From Microbacterium sp. MPKO10 (GTDB lineage: Bacteria > Actinomycetota > Actinomycetes > Actinomycetales > Microbacteriaceae), in the NCBI RefSeq assembly GCF_026107415.2, contig NZ_JAPCHX010000001.1:682001-746000 (forward strand): a stretch of 64,000 nucleotides of DNA, read 5' to 3'. The notes beneath the pieces were generated by a model. That model was given only the letters and a program-made list of their open reading frames with translations. It was not told where the DNA came from and searched no databases. Below are positions 16,910 to 25,946 of the stretch, piece by piece. The stretch's first letter is position 1; every line of letters starts with the position of its first letter. The translations under genes and the position numbers were made by a program.

Positions 16910-16975
16910 CCAGCACCAGTGCCAGCACCAGTGCCAGTGCCAGTGCCAGTGCCAGTGCCAGTGCCAGTGCCAGTG
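16910..16975. repeat. Hexanucleotide tandem repeat (CCAGTG)
   Basis: There are eleven consecutive 6-nt units, CCAGCA or CCAGTG, the last eight being perfect CCAGTG. The array ends 25 nt before the stop codon of the acetyltransferase gene (minus strand). Such arrays change length by slippage. Here it is outside any supported gene, so any effect would be on the mRNA 3' end. Confidence 0.9.
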
Positions 16976-17000
16976 CCACCAGCATCAGTGCGACACACGC

Positions 17001-17561
17001 TCAGGCGGGGCGACGCACCTCAAACAACTCGCACACCGTGTCGTAATAGGCATCGCTCTGCCCCAAGTGCGTCATGCCGATGCGCCGGCATACCGCCATC
17101 GACGCCGCATTCGCGGGATTCGTCACGGCGACGATCCGGTCGAGCCCGGCCGCCCACGCGTGGTCGAGCACGCGTCGCGCCGCCTCACTGGCAAAGCCAT
17201 GCCCCCACGCGTCCGGGTGAAGATGCCAGCCAATCTCGGTTTCTCCTGAAGGAACACCGCCCGTGCCCGAAGCCGGAATTGACTTGAGCAGCAGGGCGCC
17301 GAGCAGCTGCTCGTCGTCGGTGCGCTCAATGGCCCAAATGTGATGAACCGGATGCTGCAGGTCGCTCCAGCGCTCAAGCAGCTTCACCGCTTCGTCGCGC
17401 TCTTGCATCACCTCGCCCTGCCCGATGTAGCGTCGCACTTCGTGTCGCGAGTACATGTCGAACACGAAGTCGGCGTCGCGCACGGTCCATGAGCGGAGGG
17501 TCAGGCGATCTGTGGTGAGGTCGTGAAGCACGTGGTCAATGGTTTCACACCGTATCTTCAT
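17001..17561 (-). CDS. GNAT-family N-acetyltransferase (RimJ/RimL type)
   Basis: The protein has 186 aa. TDRLTLRSWTVRDADFVFDM is the typical start of Acetyltransf_3 proteins. The acetyl-CoA loop corresponds to HPDAWGHGFASEAARRVLDHA (motif A, about 120-138), followed by RIVAVTNPANAASMAVCRRIGM (motif B). It would transfer acetyl from acetyl-CoA to an amine, protein N-terminus or small molecule; the acceptor cannot be read. I chose the ATG at 17561 (MKIRCETIDHV). Longer starts add only low-complexity arginine-rich sequence. The ribosome binding site is weak. Confidence 0.8.
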   Translation of the reverse strand: MKIRCETIDHVLHDLTTDRLTLRSWTVRDADFVFDMYSRHEVRRYIGQGEVMQERDEAVKLLERWSDLQHPVHHIWAIERTDDEQLLGALLLKSIPASGTGGVPSGETEIGWHLHPDAWGHGFASEAARRVLDHAWAAGLDRIVAVTNPANAASMAVCRRIGMTHLGQSDAYYDTVCELFEVRRPA

Positions 17562-17729
17562 GGGTTCTGAGGCCTGCGTGCGGGCTACAGGGTGCCGGCA
17601 CCGCCTGCGCGTTGCGTGCGGAAGACCCCTCGCTCCGCACTCCGCACTGCGAACTGCGCGGGTCGCGACGTGCAGCACGCGCAGCTCACGGCTCACCGGT
17701 GGGCGGCACGCAGCTCAGAGAGTACGCGG

Positions 17730-18869
17730 TCAGAGCCAGTCGATGAACCGTTGGAGCTCATCAGGGATGCTGACGGAATCCGGGTCGTACAGCCACTGAA
17801 TCTGCAGGCCGTCCCAGAGGGCGATGAACCAGGCCGCGCTACGCACCGGATCGACCACGTGCCGCGAGTGCTTCCGCAGAAGATCGGCAAACTCGATGAT
17901 TCCCCGTCGATAGCGCTGCTCAAAGTACTGGTGAGCGGGGTGCCCCTGGCTCATCGCCTCGCAGACGAGAACGGTATACAGCTCGACGAGCCCCGACTGC
18001 ACCGCGTTGTCGCGCGCTCCGTCGAGAAGCCCGTCAACGCTGTAGAACTCCGGGCCGGCGAACGTGGACTCGATCCGCCGGTCACGCTCGGCGATGACGG
18101 ACCGCAACAGGGAATCCTTCGACCCGATGTGATGCAGGAGCGTTGACTTCGACACACCGACGCGCGCAGCGATCTCGCTCAGGCTGGTCGCGAGGAATCC
18201 GCGCTGCGCAAACAGCGTCGTTGCTTCCTCGACGATCTGCGCGCGCTTTTGCCGCCCGCGAGCGTAGCCAAGGGGCGTCGGCTCCTGCCCCAGCTGAAAG
18301 TCACCGGGGTCTGGATCCTGCCAGGGCCTCGGCTCCGCAGCATCCCGAGCGAAGAATGCCTCGAGTTCAGCGGCGACGTCGATCTCTGTCAGGTAGAGCG
18401 ACATGATCTGCAGTCCGTCCCAGAGACCGGCGACGACCTTCGAAGCATCCCGGCGCGACGCCGACACTTCCTCACGCAGGTCACGGTACCGACGGACGAA
18501 ATGGCCGTGGGCCGGATGCTGCTCGGGCGTCGCCTCCCCCGCGAGCGCCGAGAACAACTCGCCGTATCCAGGGAGGCTGGCATTGCGGTGCGCGAGGGCG
18601 ACGACAAGTTCTTCATAGGTGAGTTCCGGATGCTCGTCGGCCCAGTCGTGGTTCGCGCGCTCCCACCGGTCGAGCAGCGCAAGCAGAATCGCGTCCTTCG
18701 ACGGGTAATACCGCAACACGGATGCGTGCGAGATCCCGACCCGCGCGGCAATGTCACGCACGGAGACGCCGTTGAAGCCTACCTCGGCAAACAGCGCGTA
18801 TGCGGCATCGAGAAGCTCTTTCTCACGCGCTCGTCCCGGTGCGTACCGGCGCACAGCAGTGTCGCTCAC
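17730..18869 (-). CDS. Double-length TetR regulator (two fused TetR units)
   Basis: The protein has 379 aa, twice the normal TetR size. The first helix-turn-helix is at 16-65 (ELLDAAYALFAEVGFNG, RVGISHASVLRYYPSKDA), the second at about 207-258 (QIVEEATTLFAQRGFLAT, RVGVSKSTLLHHIGSKDS). The ligand-domain halves repeat too: HPAHGHFVRRYRD...LWDGLQIMSLYL versus HPAHQYFEQRYRR...LWDGLQIQWLYD. I use the GTG at 18869 because GGAGGT sits directly upstream at 3-nt spacing. It is divergent from the MFS/GH3 genes, so it likely represses glycoside import and hydrolysis as an intramolecular pseudodimer. Confidence 0.88.
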   Translation of the reverse strand: MSDTAVRRYAPGRAREKELLDAAYALFAEVGFNGVSVRDIAARVGISHASVLRYYPSKDAILLALLDRWERANHDWADEHPELTYEELVVALAHRNASLPGYGELFSALAGEATPEQHPAHGHFVRRYRDLREEVSASRRDASKVVAGLWDGLQIMSLYLTEIDVAAELEAFFARDAAEPRPWQDPDPGDFQLGQEPTPLGYARGRQKRAQIVEEATTLFAQRGFLATSLSEIAARVGVSKSTLLHHIGSKDSLLRSVIAERDRRIESTFAGPEFYSVDGLLDGARDNAVQSGLVELYTVLVCEAMSQGHPAHQYFEQRYRRGIIEFADLLRKHSRHVVDPVRSAAWFIALWDGLQIQWLYDPDSVSIPDELQRFIDWL

Positions 18870-18915
18870 AGCACCTCCCTGACGCTTCAACAATACGTGA
18901 CCTGTAAAGCTAACC

Positions 18916-18927
18916 ACTCGGTCGAGT
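18916..18927. promoter_or_regulatory. Dyad operator between double-TetR and MFS genes
   Basis: ACTCGGTCGAGT (arms ACTCG/CGAGT) lies in the 111-bp divergent promoter region. TACAGT at 18935-18940 may be the -10 of the MFS-GH3 operon, which would put the dyad across the -35/-10 spacer, a repressing position. Confidence 0.45.
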
Positions 18928-18980
18928 TTTAAGCTACAGTACTTCTCGAGCAATGATCGCTCGTCCCGAAAGGAACCCTC

Positions 18981-20300
18981 ATGACAGAGCCGTCATCCCC
19001 TCCCGGCGTCGAGGCGCTTTCCGCCCAGACGGAGAACCTCGCAGCGGCAGCATCCGGCCCCACCTCCCCCGGCCGCGAGCCACGCGGCTACGTTGCAACG
19101 CTTGGTGCCGCGAACTTCGGCATTTTCGTCTCGCTGCTCACACCCGTCTTGGTCTCGATGGCCTTCAAAGTGCAGCACCTCACCGACAGCGCAGCCGAGG
19201 CCACCGGGGCTCTCGGACTTGTCCTCGGCGTCGGCGCGTTCTTCGCGCTCGTCGCCAACCCGCTCGTCGGCCGACTCTCAGACCGGACCGTCTCACGCCT
19301 CGGAATGCGTCGCCCGTGGATCATCGGCGGTGTCATCGTGGCGTTCCTCGCGTTTGCGCTGATCGGCGTCGCCACCTCGGTCTGGATCGTTCTGGTGGGC
19401 TGGTGCCTCGCCCAGTCAGCCATGAACGCCGTGCTTGCAGCCGTGCACGCGACCTTGCCCGACCAGGTCCCCTCCGAGCGCCGCGGCAAAGCGTCAGGCA
19501 TCGTCGGAATCATGACGCCACTCGGGATCCTCGGGGGGAGCTTCATCGTGAACTTTCTCGACAGCGATGTCACGCGTTTCGTGGTTCCCGGTGCCGTGGC
19601 GCTCGTACTCTGCCTCCTCTTCGCGATCACGCTGAAAGACCGCGTGCTCACGACAAAGCCCGCTCAGCGACTCACTCTCGCCCAGTTCTTCGGCTCATTC
19701 GTCTTCAACCCGGTGAAGCACCCAGATTTTGCTTGGGCGTGGATTACGAAGTTCCTCGTCATGTTCGGCTATGCCGGCATCGCCACGTTCCTGCCGTACT
19801 ACCTCACCGAGAAGTTCTCGCTGACCGAGCAGGACGCCATCACCACGATCCTGCTGGCCAACATCTCCTCGATGATCGCCATGGCTGTCTCGAGCCCCAT
19901 CGGCGGCATCCTCTCCGATCGCTGGGGCAAACGCCGCCCCTTCGTCACCTTCGCCGGTGTCGTCATGGTCATCGGGCTGGTCATTCTGTCATTCGCCCCG
20001 AGCATCGGTGTGCTGATTGTGGGCCAGACGATCATCGGCTTCGGCGCCGGCGCCTTCTTCTCTGTCGACCTCGCACTCACCACCGAGGTGCTGCCGAACC
20101 CCGACGACACGGCGAAGGACCTCGGGGTCCTCAACATCGCCAACGCACTGCCGCAGTCGGTCGCCCCCGCAATCGCCCCCGGCGTCATCGCGCTCGGCGC
20201 GCTCACGCCACTCGGCGGGTACACGGTCTACTACCTGTTCGGTGGCCTCGTCGCACTTGCCGGTGCCGTGCTCGTCTACCGCATCAAGTCCGTCGCGTAA
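18981..20300 (+). CDS. MFS transporter, probably glycoside/sugar importer
   Basis: The protein has 439 aa and 12 membrane segments after a 35-residue polar N-terminus. The conserved MFS loop 2-3 motif is visible as VGRLSDRTVSRLGMRRPW, with its second-half counterpart GGILSDRWGKRRPF. The pattern resembles the GPH/SLC45-like sugar carriers found beside GH3 enzymes. GAAAGGAACC precedes the ATG. It is followed by the GH3 gene 45 nt downstream and is divergent from the double TetR, so a linked uptake/hydrolysis/regulation unit for a beta-glycoside is the natural reading. The actual substrate is not determined. Confidence 0.85.
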   Translation: MTEPSSPPGVEALSAQTENLAAAASGPTSPGREPRGYVATLGAANFGIFVSLLTPVLVSMAFKVQHLTDSAAEATGALGLVLGVGAFFALVANPLVGRLSDRTVSRLGMRRPWIIGGVIVAFLAFALIGVATSVWIVLVGWCLAQSAMNAVLAAVHATLPDQVPSERRGKASGIVGIMTPLGILGGSFIVNFLDSDVTRFVVPGAVALVLCLLFAITLKDRVLTTKPAQRLTLAQFFGSFVFNPVKHPDFAWAWITKFLVMFGYAGIATFLPYYLTEKFSLTEQDAITTILLANISSMIAMAVSSPIGGILSDRWGKRRPFVTFAGVVMVIGLVILSFAPSIGVLIVGQTIIGFGAGAFFSVDLALTTEVLPNPDDTAKDLGVLNIANALPQSVAPAIAPGVIALGALTPLGGYTVYYLFGGLVALAGAVLVYRIKSVA

Positions 20301-20345
20301 TCAGCGGCCCGCCTCATCCAGCTCGCTCACGACACAAGGACGACC

Positions 20346-22145
20346 ATGACAGACACCACACGACAGGATGCTGCCGCTGTCACAGCATCCGGAATCGACC
20401 CCGCTTTTCGCGACAGCGATCTGCCGCTCACCGACCGCGTTGAGAACCTTCTCGGGCAGATGACACTTGACGAGAAGGCCGGGCTCTTCTTCCACACGAT
20501 GATCACGATCGGCGAGGGTGGGGAGCTCGCCGAGGCCGACGCGGCATTTGGGCTGCCCGCGACGCGCGAGTTCATTGACGACAAGCTCATGACGCACTTC
20601 AATGTGCTCGGCGCGGCACCGGACGCCGCGACGATGGCGCGCTGGCACAACCGGCTGCAGGAACGCGCGTCGGCGACGCGGCTCGGCATCCCCGTGACCC
20701 TGTCCACCGACCCACGACACTCGTTCACCGACAACCCGGGCGCAGCACTCCTCGCCGGGGCGTTCTCGGAATGGCCCGAGATGCTCGGCCTCGCGGCGAT
20801 CGGCGATGACGCGCTCGTCGAGGAGTTCGCGCGAATCGCGCGCGTCGAATACACAGCGGTCGGGCTGCGCGTGGCGCTGCACCCGCAGATCGACCTCGCC
20901 ACCGAACCGCGCTGGGCGCGCCAGCTCGCCACATTTGGGGAGGATGCCGCTCTCACATCGCGCCTGGTGCCGGCGTATATCCGCGGCTTCCAGGGCGCCG
21001 AACTCGGGCCGGATTCCGTGGCAACGATGACGAAGCACTTCCCCGGGGGCGGTCCGCAGAAAGACGGCGAAGACCCGCACTTCGCGTACGGGCGGGAGCA
21101 GATCTACCCGGGCGGGCAGTTCGAGCACCACCTGAAGCCCTTCGAGGCGGCCTTCGCAGCGGGCACGAGCCAGATCATGCCGTACTACGGGATGCCGGTG
21201 GGCACTGATTACGACGAGGTCGGATTCGGCTTCAACAGGTCTGTCATCACGGGGCTGCTGCGTGAGCGCTACGGCTTCGACGGAATCGTCTGCACCGACT
21301 GGGGGCTGCTCACTGACGCGTCGATCATGGGTCAACCATTCCCGGCCCGAGCCTGGGGCGTCGAGCACCTGTCACCGCGCGAACGCATGCTCATGGCGCT
21401 CAACGCCGGTGTCGACCAGTTCGGGGGCGAGGCGTGCCCTGAGCTGCTGATCGACCTCGTGCGATCGGGCGACGTCTCCGAAGACCGGCTTGATACCTCT
21501 GCCCGCCGTCTGCTGCGCGAGAAGTTCCGTCTCGGCCTGTTCGATGCCCCGTTCGTCGACGTGCAGCACGCCGACGCGGTTGTCGGTTCTCCTGAGTTCC
21601 GTGAGGCGGGCGAGCGCGCACAGCGCGCCGCGATCACGGTACTCACCAACAAGGGCGCGGCTCTGCCTGCCCGCCGAGGACTGCGCCTCTATGTGGAGGG
21701 CATCGATCGGGAGATCGCAGCTGAATACGGCAATATCGTGAGCGCACCGGAAGACGCGGAGCTCGCCGTGCTGCGACTCCAGGCTCCCTACGAGCAGCGC
21801 GAGACGATGTTCGAGAACTTCTTCCACGCCGGCTCGCTCGAGTTCGACAGCACTGTTCTCGACCATGTCGCCGCTGTCGCAGCATCCGTCCCCACCGTTG
21901 TCGACGTCTTCCTTGACCGCCCGGCAATTCTCGAGCCGATCGTCGAATCAACGGATGCTGTCGTCGCAAACTTCGGCGCGAACCCGCGGGCACTGCTCGA
22001 CGTACTGGTCGGAGACGCAACGGCGAGGGGCCGGCTGCCATTCGATGTTCCGCGCAGCATGGACGCGGTGCGGGCCAGCCGGCCCGACGTGCCGTTCGAC
22101 ACGGAGGACCCGTTGTTCCGGTTCGGTCACGGCCTCACGCTCTGA
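20346..22145 (+). CDS. Glycoside hydrolase family 3 beta-glycosidase (cytoplasmic)
   Basis: The protein has 599 aa without a signal peptide. The N-terminal barrel includes LGQMTLDEKAGLFFHTM, ATMTKHFPGGGPQKDGEDPH (the GH3 KHF motif) and the nucleophile segment GFDGIVCTDWGLLTD, whose Asp is the expected catalytic nucleophile. The C-terminal alpha/beta sandwich follows and ends FGHGLTL. A cytoplasmic location agrees with import of an intact glycoside by the preceding MFS carrier. ACAAGGACGACC precedes the ATG. The family covers beta-glucosidase, beta-xylosidase and others, so the sugar is unassigned. Confidence 0.9.
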   Translation: MTDTTRQDAAAVTASGIDPAFRDSDLPLTDRVENLLGQMTLDEKAGLFFHTMITIGEGGELAEADAAFGLPATREFIDDKLMTHFNVLGAAPDAATMARWHNRLQERASATRLGIPVTLSTDPRHSFTDNPGAALLAGAFSEWPEMLGLAAIGDDALVEEFARIARVEYTAVGLRVALHPQIDLATEPRWARQLATFGEDAALTSRLVPAYIRGFQGAELGPDSVATMTKHFPGGGPQKDGEDPHFAYGREQIYPGGQFEHHLKPFEAAFAAGTSQIMPYYGMPVGTDYDEVGFGFNRSVITGLLRERYGFDGIVCTDWGLLTDASIMGQPFPARAWGVEHLSPRERMLMALNAGVDQFGGEACPELLIDLVRSGDVSEDRLDTSARRLLREKFRLGLFDAPFVDVQHADAVVGSPEFREAGERAQRAAITVLTNKGAALPARRGLRLYVEGIDREIAAEYGNIVSAPEDAELAVLRLQAPYEQRETMFENFFHAGSLEFDSTVLDHVAAVAASVPTVVDVFLDRPAILEPIVESTDAVVANFGANPRALLDVLVGDATARGRLPFDVPRSMDAVRASRPDVPFDTEDPLFRFGHGLTL

Positions 22146-22295
22146 TACCGGACTGGCTCGCCGACTCACACGGGCGCCGCATCGACTGACGTATCGATGC
22201 GGCGCCCACGCTCGTCATTGCGGCAGCATCCATCATTCGTTCAGGCTTACGATGTTGCATAGCGTGGCAGGCACATGATCATCGGGGAGGTCGCC

Positions 22296-22484
22296 ATGAA
22301 GTTCAGAACACTCGTATTCACGGTCATCGTCGGAGCGCTGTTCTTCAGCCTCGGCGTGCGCAGTGAGCGTGGCGAGTTTGACGACGCCAAGAAGCGTGTC
22401 AAGGCGTGGTCAAGCCCCGCCATTAAAGAGGCCCGCAAGCGCGTCAAGAAGCTCGACAAGCAGCTCGCGAAGAAGCTGAAGTAG
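22296..22484 (+). CDS. Small membrane-anchored basic protein (62 aa)
   Basis: The ATG at 22296 is preceded by GGGGAGG at 6-nt spacing. One N-terminal membrane segment (LVFTVIVGALFFSLGV, 5-20) is followed by a strongly basic helical tail (AKKRVKAWSSPAIKEARKR...KQLAKKLK). It lies 5 nt upstream of the AI-2E-type permease and is presumably co-transcribed. Similar short anchors occur widely in Microbacteriaceae. Function unknown. Confidence 0.7.
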   Translation: MKFRTLVFTVIVGALFFSLGVRSERGEFDDAKKRVKAWSSPAIKEARKRVKKLDKQLAKKLK

Positions 22485-22489
22485 CCGAT

Positions 22490-23611
22490 ATGGGCCTCTT
22501 CTCGCGCACGCCCCCGCCGGCGCCCGCGCGCCCCCTCCGCACGCTGTGGACCGACGGCTTCGGCAGCATCGCCACGCGTTGTGTGCAGATCATCGCCGTG
22601 CTCGCCGTCGTCGGTGTCGCCGTCTACGGTCTGATGCAGCTGAGCCTCGTGCTCATCCCGGTTATTCTTGCGTTGATCTTCGCGTCGGCGTTCAACCCGC
22701 TTATGTCATTCATGCGGCGCAAGGGCGTTCCGAGTCTGCTCGGCACGATCATCGCGCTGCTCGGATCCCTGGCGATCATTGCCGCCGTCGTGTGGCTCAT
22801 CGTCTGGACCGTGCGATCGCAGTGGGACGAGCTCATTGACTCGGCAAACAACGGCATCTCACAGCTGCAGACTTACTTTGAGCACCTGCCGTTCTCTATC
22901 GACCAGGAACAGATCGACTCCGTGCGCGACACGGTCGTCGACTTCGTGACCAGCAGCCAGTTTGGCTCCGGAGCCATCGCGGGCGTCTCAGCGACCGCGA
23001 GCTTCTTCACGGGCCTCGTGCTCATGATGGTCGTGCTGTTCTTCTTCTTGAAGGACGGGCCGGCGATCTGGGAGTTCGTGCTGCGTCCCTTCGAGGGTGA
23101 GCACTATGAGCGCGCTCGTCGCATCGGCGACAAAACGGTGTCGACGCTGGGCGGCTACGCTCGCGGAACGTCGATCGTGGCGGCGGCGGATGCCATCGGT
23201 ATCGGCATCGGGCTTGCGATCCTTCAGGTGCCGCTCGCGATTCCGCTCGCCGTGATCGTCTTCCTCACCGCGTTCATTCCGATTGTCGGAGCGACGCTCG
23301 CCGGCATCCTCGCCGCTCTGGTTGCGCTCGTGACCAACGGGCCGCTCGCCGCGGTGATCGTGATCGCGATCGTCGTCTTGGTCAACCAGCTCGAGGGCAA
23401 CTTCCTGCAGCCGGTCGTGATGGGCCGCTCGCTGAAGCTGCACGCTCTGGTCATCCTGCTTGCTCTGACAGTGGGTACGATCCTCGGCAACATCGTCGGC
23501 GCGGTGCTCGCGGTGCCGATCGCAGCTGTCGCTTGGGGCATTGTCACGGTGTGGAATGGTGAGGACGAACCGGCGAAGCCGTTCAAGCAGAAGCGTCCAG
23601 AGGTGGCGTAG
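22490..23611 (+). CDS. AI-2E family (PerM-like) transporter
   Basis: The protein has 373 aa and seven to eight membrane segments. The family pattern is clear: an N-terminal pair of helices, the FASAFNPLMSFMRRKG loop, a soluble segment around 120-165, FFFLKDGP, and the C-terminal core LTAFIPIVGATLAGILAALVAL with VNQLEGNFLQPVVMGR. Members include TqsA and PerM, but most are not AI-2 transporters and ion/proton antiport has been shown for some. The start follows the small membrane gene by 5 nt. A degraded partial copy of its middle part lies at 25797-25935. Confidence 0.88.
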   Translation: MGLFSRTPPPAPARPLRTLWTDGFGSIATRCVQIIAVLAVVGVAVYGLMQLSLVLIPVILALIFASAFNPLMSFMRRKGVPSLLGTIIALLGSLAIIAAVVWLIVWTVRSQWDELIDSANNGISQLQTYFEHLPFSIDQEQIDSVRDTVVDFVTSSQFGSGAIAGVSATASFFTGLVLMMVVLFFFLKDGPAIWEFVLRPFEGEHYERARRIGDKTVSTLGGYARGTSIVAAADAIGIGIGLAILQVPLAIPLAVIVFLTAFIPIVGATLAGILAALVALVTNGPLAAVIVIAIVVLVNQLEGNFLQPVVMGRSLKLHALVILLALTVGTILGNIVGAVLAVPIAAVAWGIVTVWNGEDEPAKPFKQKRPEVA

Positions 23612-23770
23612 TACGTCACATCAATGCTGGCTCATGGGACCGCGAGGGTCGGAATGAGGTGGATTCGAGCTGCACCGTGCGCCGAACGCACCCGAACTGG
23701 GGGTACCCAGCGGGTGGGTCAGGCGTGCTAGCCTCCCCGGACCAGACACCCGTCAGCTGAGAGGCACCCC

Positions 23771-25786
23771 GTGACAACGTCTTCAGTCCGCCGTCGTGCT
23801 GGACGTTCAGCAGATCTCGCGCGCATCGTATTCCTTATCGTTGCCACGACGCTTGCGTTGATATTGATTCGGCCAGTCTCCGCGGAGGCCGCAGTTTCCG
23901 ACGTGACGCCACCAGCAGATGGTTGCCTTGCCTCCGACATGGGTGCCGTCTCGATGGCGGAAACCATGGACGTTCAGTCTCTCACCCTTACACTCGACGG
24001 CCCTGTCGTCCATGCAATCATCGAGTGGTCCGGGGTCTGGCAGCCTGCGCCTCTCGACCCGGCTATCGGCGTCGAGGTGACCGGCCCAAACGGCACTGCC
24101 ACAGGCGTGTTCGCTGGCTCCGAGTCAACGGACGCAACCGGCCTGCCGGTCACCCCAGCAGCCACCGCATATGGATACGTTGCCGATATCACCAACCTGT
24201 TCAGCGGTAATGCGCCGGGTACGTACACAGTCAACGTGACACCACCGGTCGACGGGATCGATGGAGGTGAGAACCATTGGGGCGGCGCCACCATCACGGC
24301 GATCTACAATGACTCTCCCTGCAGCGTCGACTCCACGACGGTCTGGCAGACAGGTGTCGATTACTACTACGGCGGAAACTCCAGTTCTTCGCCCACCACC
24401 GATCTCATCATCTACGACTGGGGCTATCCGCTTCTCGAGGACTACACAGCTTCGTTTGCAACATCGGTGACAGGGATGGATTATGAGGCGTCAAATTGCC
24501 GGGCTTCGTCGATCTGGGTAGCCGCGGGCTCTGGAACAGCGCCGCCGACAAGCGCCGATCTCGTCGATGACGTCGGAGTTCCAAACCCCGACCTGGGTGG
24601 CGTTGAGGGCATCACCAACCCGTTTTCACCGCCGAGCCAGCCCTGCCCTCCGGCGGCCTCCACCGCACCCGTATCCTTCTTCATCCCCGGCAACGTTGGC
24701 CCGGAACAGGCGCTGGTTCAGTTCGACATGACGATTCCCGCGGGGTCCACCTGGGCCGCGATCCAACTCGAATCGCCGAGCGACAATGCCGGCAACCCAG
24801 GCTCGCCCGACGAGGGCATCTGGAGCGGTGCTGGTCTGCTGATCCTGCCCGCATTCGTTCCGCCCGAGCCCGACATCGCATTGGAAAAGACGATTCTCGA
24901 GGGCACGGATGCGACGTGCCCCGGTATCGAAGGCTCTGACGAATTCGTCGCCGGCGATTTTGGAACCCCCATCACCTACTGCTTCACGGTCACAAATACC
25001 GGAGAGGTGCCGTTGAAGCCCGTCGAGCTGTCCGATCCGGGCCTGGGCATCACCCAGGACGACATGACTCTGGTCTCCGGTGACGATTCCGTTGATCTGA
25101 AGCCCGGAAAGAAGCTCGTCTACTCCTACTCGTCGACAATCACCGCCAGTCTCGTAAATACGGCCACCGCCACAGGACACCCCATCGACAACGGTGCCCC
25201 GGTGACGGCGAGCAACGACGCTGAGGTTCAGAAGTACGTGATCAGCGGAACCGTCACACCGTTCTGCGAGGCCGATGCCCCCTACCTCGGATACGACATC
25301 CGAACCACCGCCCCAGGAACGACCGCCACCATCAAGTTTGCCGGCAATGGCGGCTCCGAGACGGTAACCGTGCCGGTCGGGAAAGACGAGATCCTCTGGC
25401 CCGGGGCAAGTGTTGGCCCAGATGGCGTCGGGGCCGACTGGCCGGGTTGGGATCAGGATGCTGACGGAAGCTGGTTCGAGAACCCGGACAACGCTTATGC
25501 GTGGGCGCAAGGGAACGTCACCGTCACAGTCACTGTCAATCCCAGCACCGATCCGGTCGTCGTCGCTTACCCGCCGGGCACAGAGACCTGCGCGACGGCA
25601 CCGCAGCCCGCTGACTCATCTTCTGGCGTTCCTCCGGCTGTGGATAATCCGGCCACGTCGAACAACGATGCACTTCCGCTGACCGGCAGCGCTGATCCAA
25701 TCGGCCCCGTCGGCCTGGCTACGGCAATGCTGCTGGTCGGAGCTGCGCTCGTGCTGTTCTCGCGCAGACGTACTCGCCGCTCGTAG
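23771..25786 (+). CDS. LPXTG-type cell-wall surface protein with DUF11-like domain
   Basis: The protein has 671 aa from a GTG start. A basic N-region and hydrophobic core form a signal peptide (VFLIVATTLALILIRPVSAEA, about 19-40). The extracellular part contains a beta-rich domain (about 45-370) and a DUF11/CARDB-like repeat (about 400-500) recognisable by PITYCFTVTNTGEVPLKPVE. The sorting signal LPLTG is at 635-639, followed by a hydrophobic stretch and RRRTRRS, for sortase anchoring. It is a single-gene unit. Upstream 23612-23770 holds no other gene. It is flanked by the AI-2E gene and a fragment of the same gene, suggesting insertion. Role probably adhesion or surface structure. Confidence 0.85.
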   Translation: MTTSSVRRRAGRSADLARIVFLIVATTLALILIRPVSAEAAVSDVTPPADGCLASDMGAVSMAETMDVQSLTLTLDGPVVHAIIEWSGVWQPAPLDPAIGVEVTGPNGTATGVFAGSESTDATGLPVTPAATAYGYVADITNLFSGNAPGTYTVNVTPPVDGIDGGENHWGGATITAIYNDSPCSVDSTTVWQTGVDYYYGGNSSSSPTTDLIIYDWGYPLLEDYTASFATSVTGMDYEASNCRASSIWVAAGSGTAPPTSADLVDDVGVPNPDLGGVEGITNPFSPPSQPCPPAASTAPVSFFIPGNVGPEQALVQFDMTIPAGSTWAAIQLESPSDNAGNPGSPDEGIWSGAGLLILPAFVPPEPDIALEKTILEGTDATCPGIEGSDEFVAGDFGTPITYCFTVTNTGEVPLKPVELSDPGLGITQDDMTLVSGDDSVDLKPGKKLVYSYSSTITASLVNTATATGHPIDNGAPVTASNDAEVQKYVISGTVTPFCEADAPYLGYDIRTTAPGTTATIKFAGNGGSETVTVPVGKDEILWPGASVGPDGVGADWPGWDQDADGSWFENPDNAYAWAQGNVTVTVTVNPSTDPVVVAYPPGTETCATAPQPADSSSGVPPAVDNPATSNNDALPLTGSADPIGPVGLATAMLLVGAALVLFSRRRTRRS

Positions 25787-25796
25787 CACTGGCGAG

Positions 25797-25935
25797 CACT
25801 AAGCCCGTGCGCGTCGCATCCGCAACAACACGGTGTCGACGCTTGGCAGCTTCGCGCGTGGAACGTCGATCGTTGCGGCGACGTGCGCGATCGGCATGGG
25901 GCTCGTGACTTGCAGGTGCCGCTCGCCGGCAGCCT
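25797..25935 (+). pseudogene. Fragment of an AI-2E transporter gene
   Basis: This segment aligns with about 23104-23245 of the intact gene: both contain ACGGTGTCGACGCT, then GGAACGTCGATCGT, then CAGGTGCCGCTCGC. In translation, STLGSFARGTSIVAA matches STLGGYARGTSIVAA. Small deletions shift the frame, and both ends of the gene are missing. The remnant immediately follows the LPXTG gene and precedes a long hairpin. Confidence 0.8.
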
Positions 25936-25946
25936 CGCTGCCCATC

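Noticed and set aside
16910-16975. CRISPR array
   Set aside because: The units are 6 nt without spacers and no cas gene is present, so it is a microsatellite.
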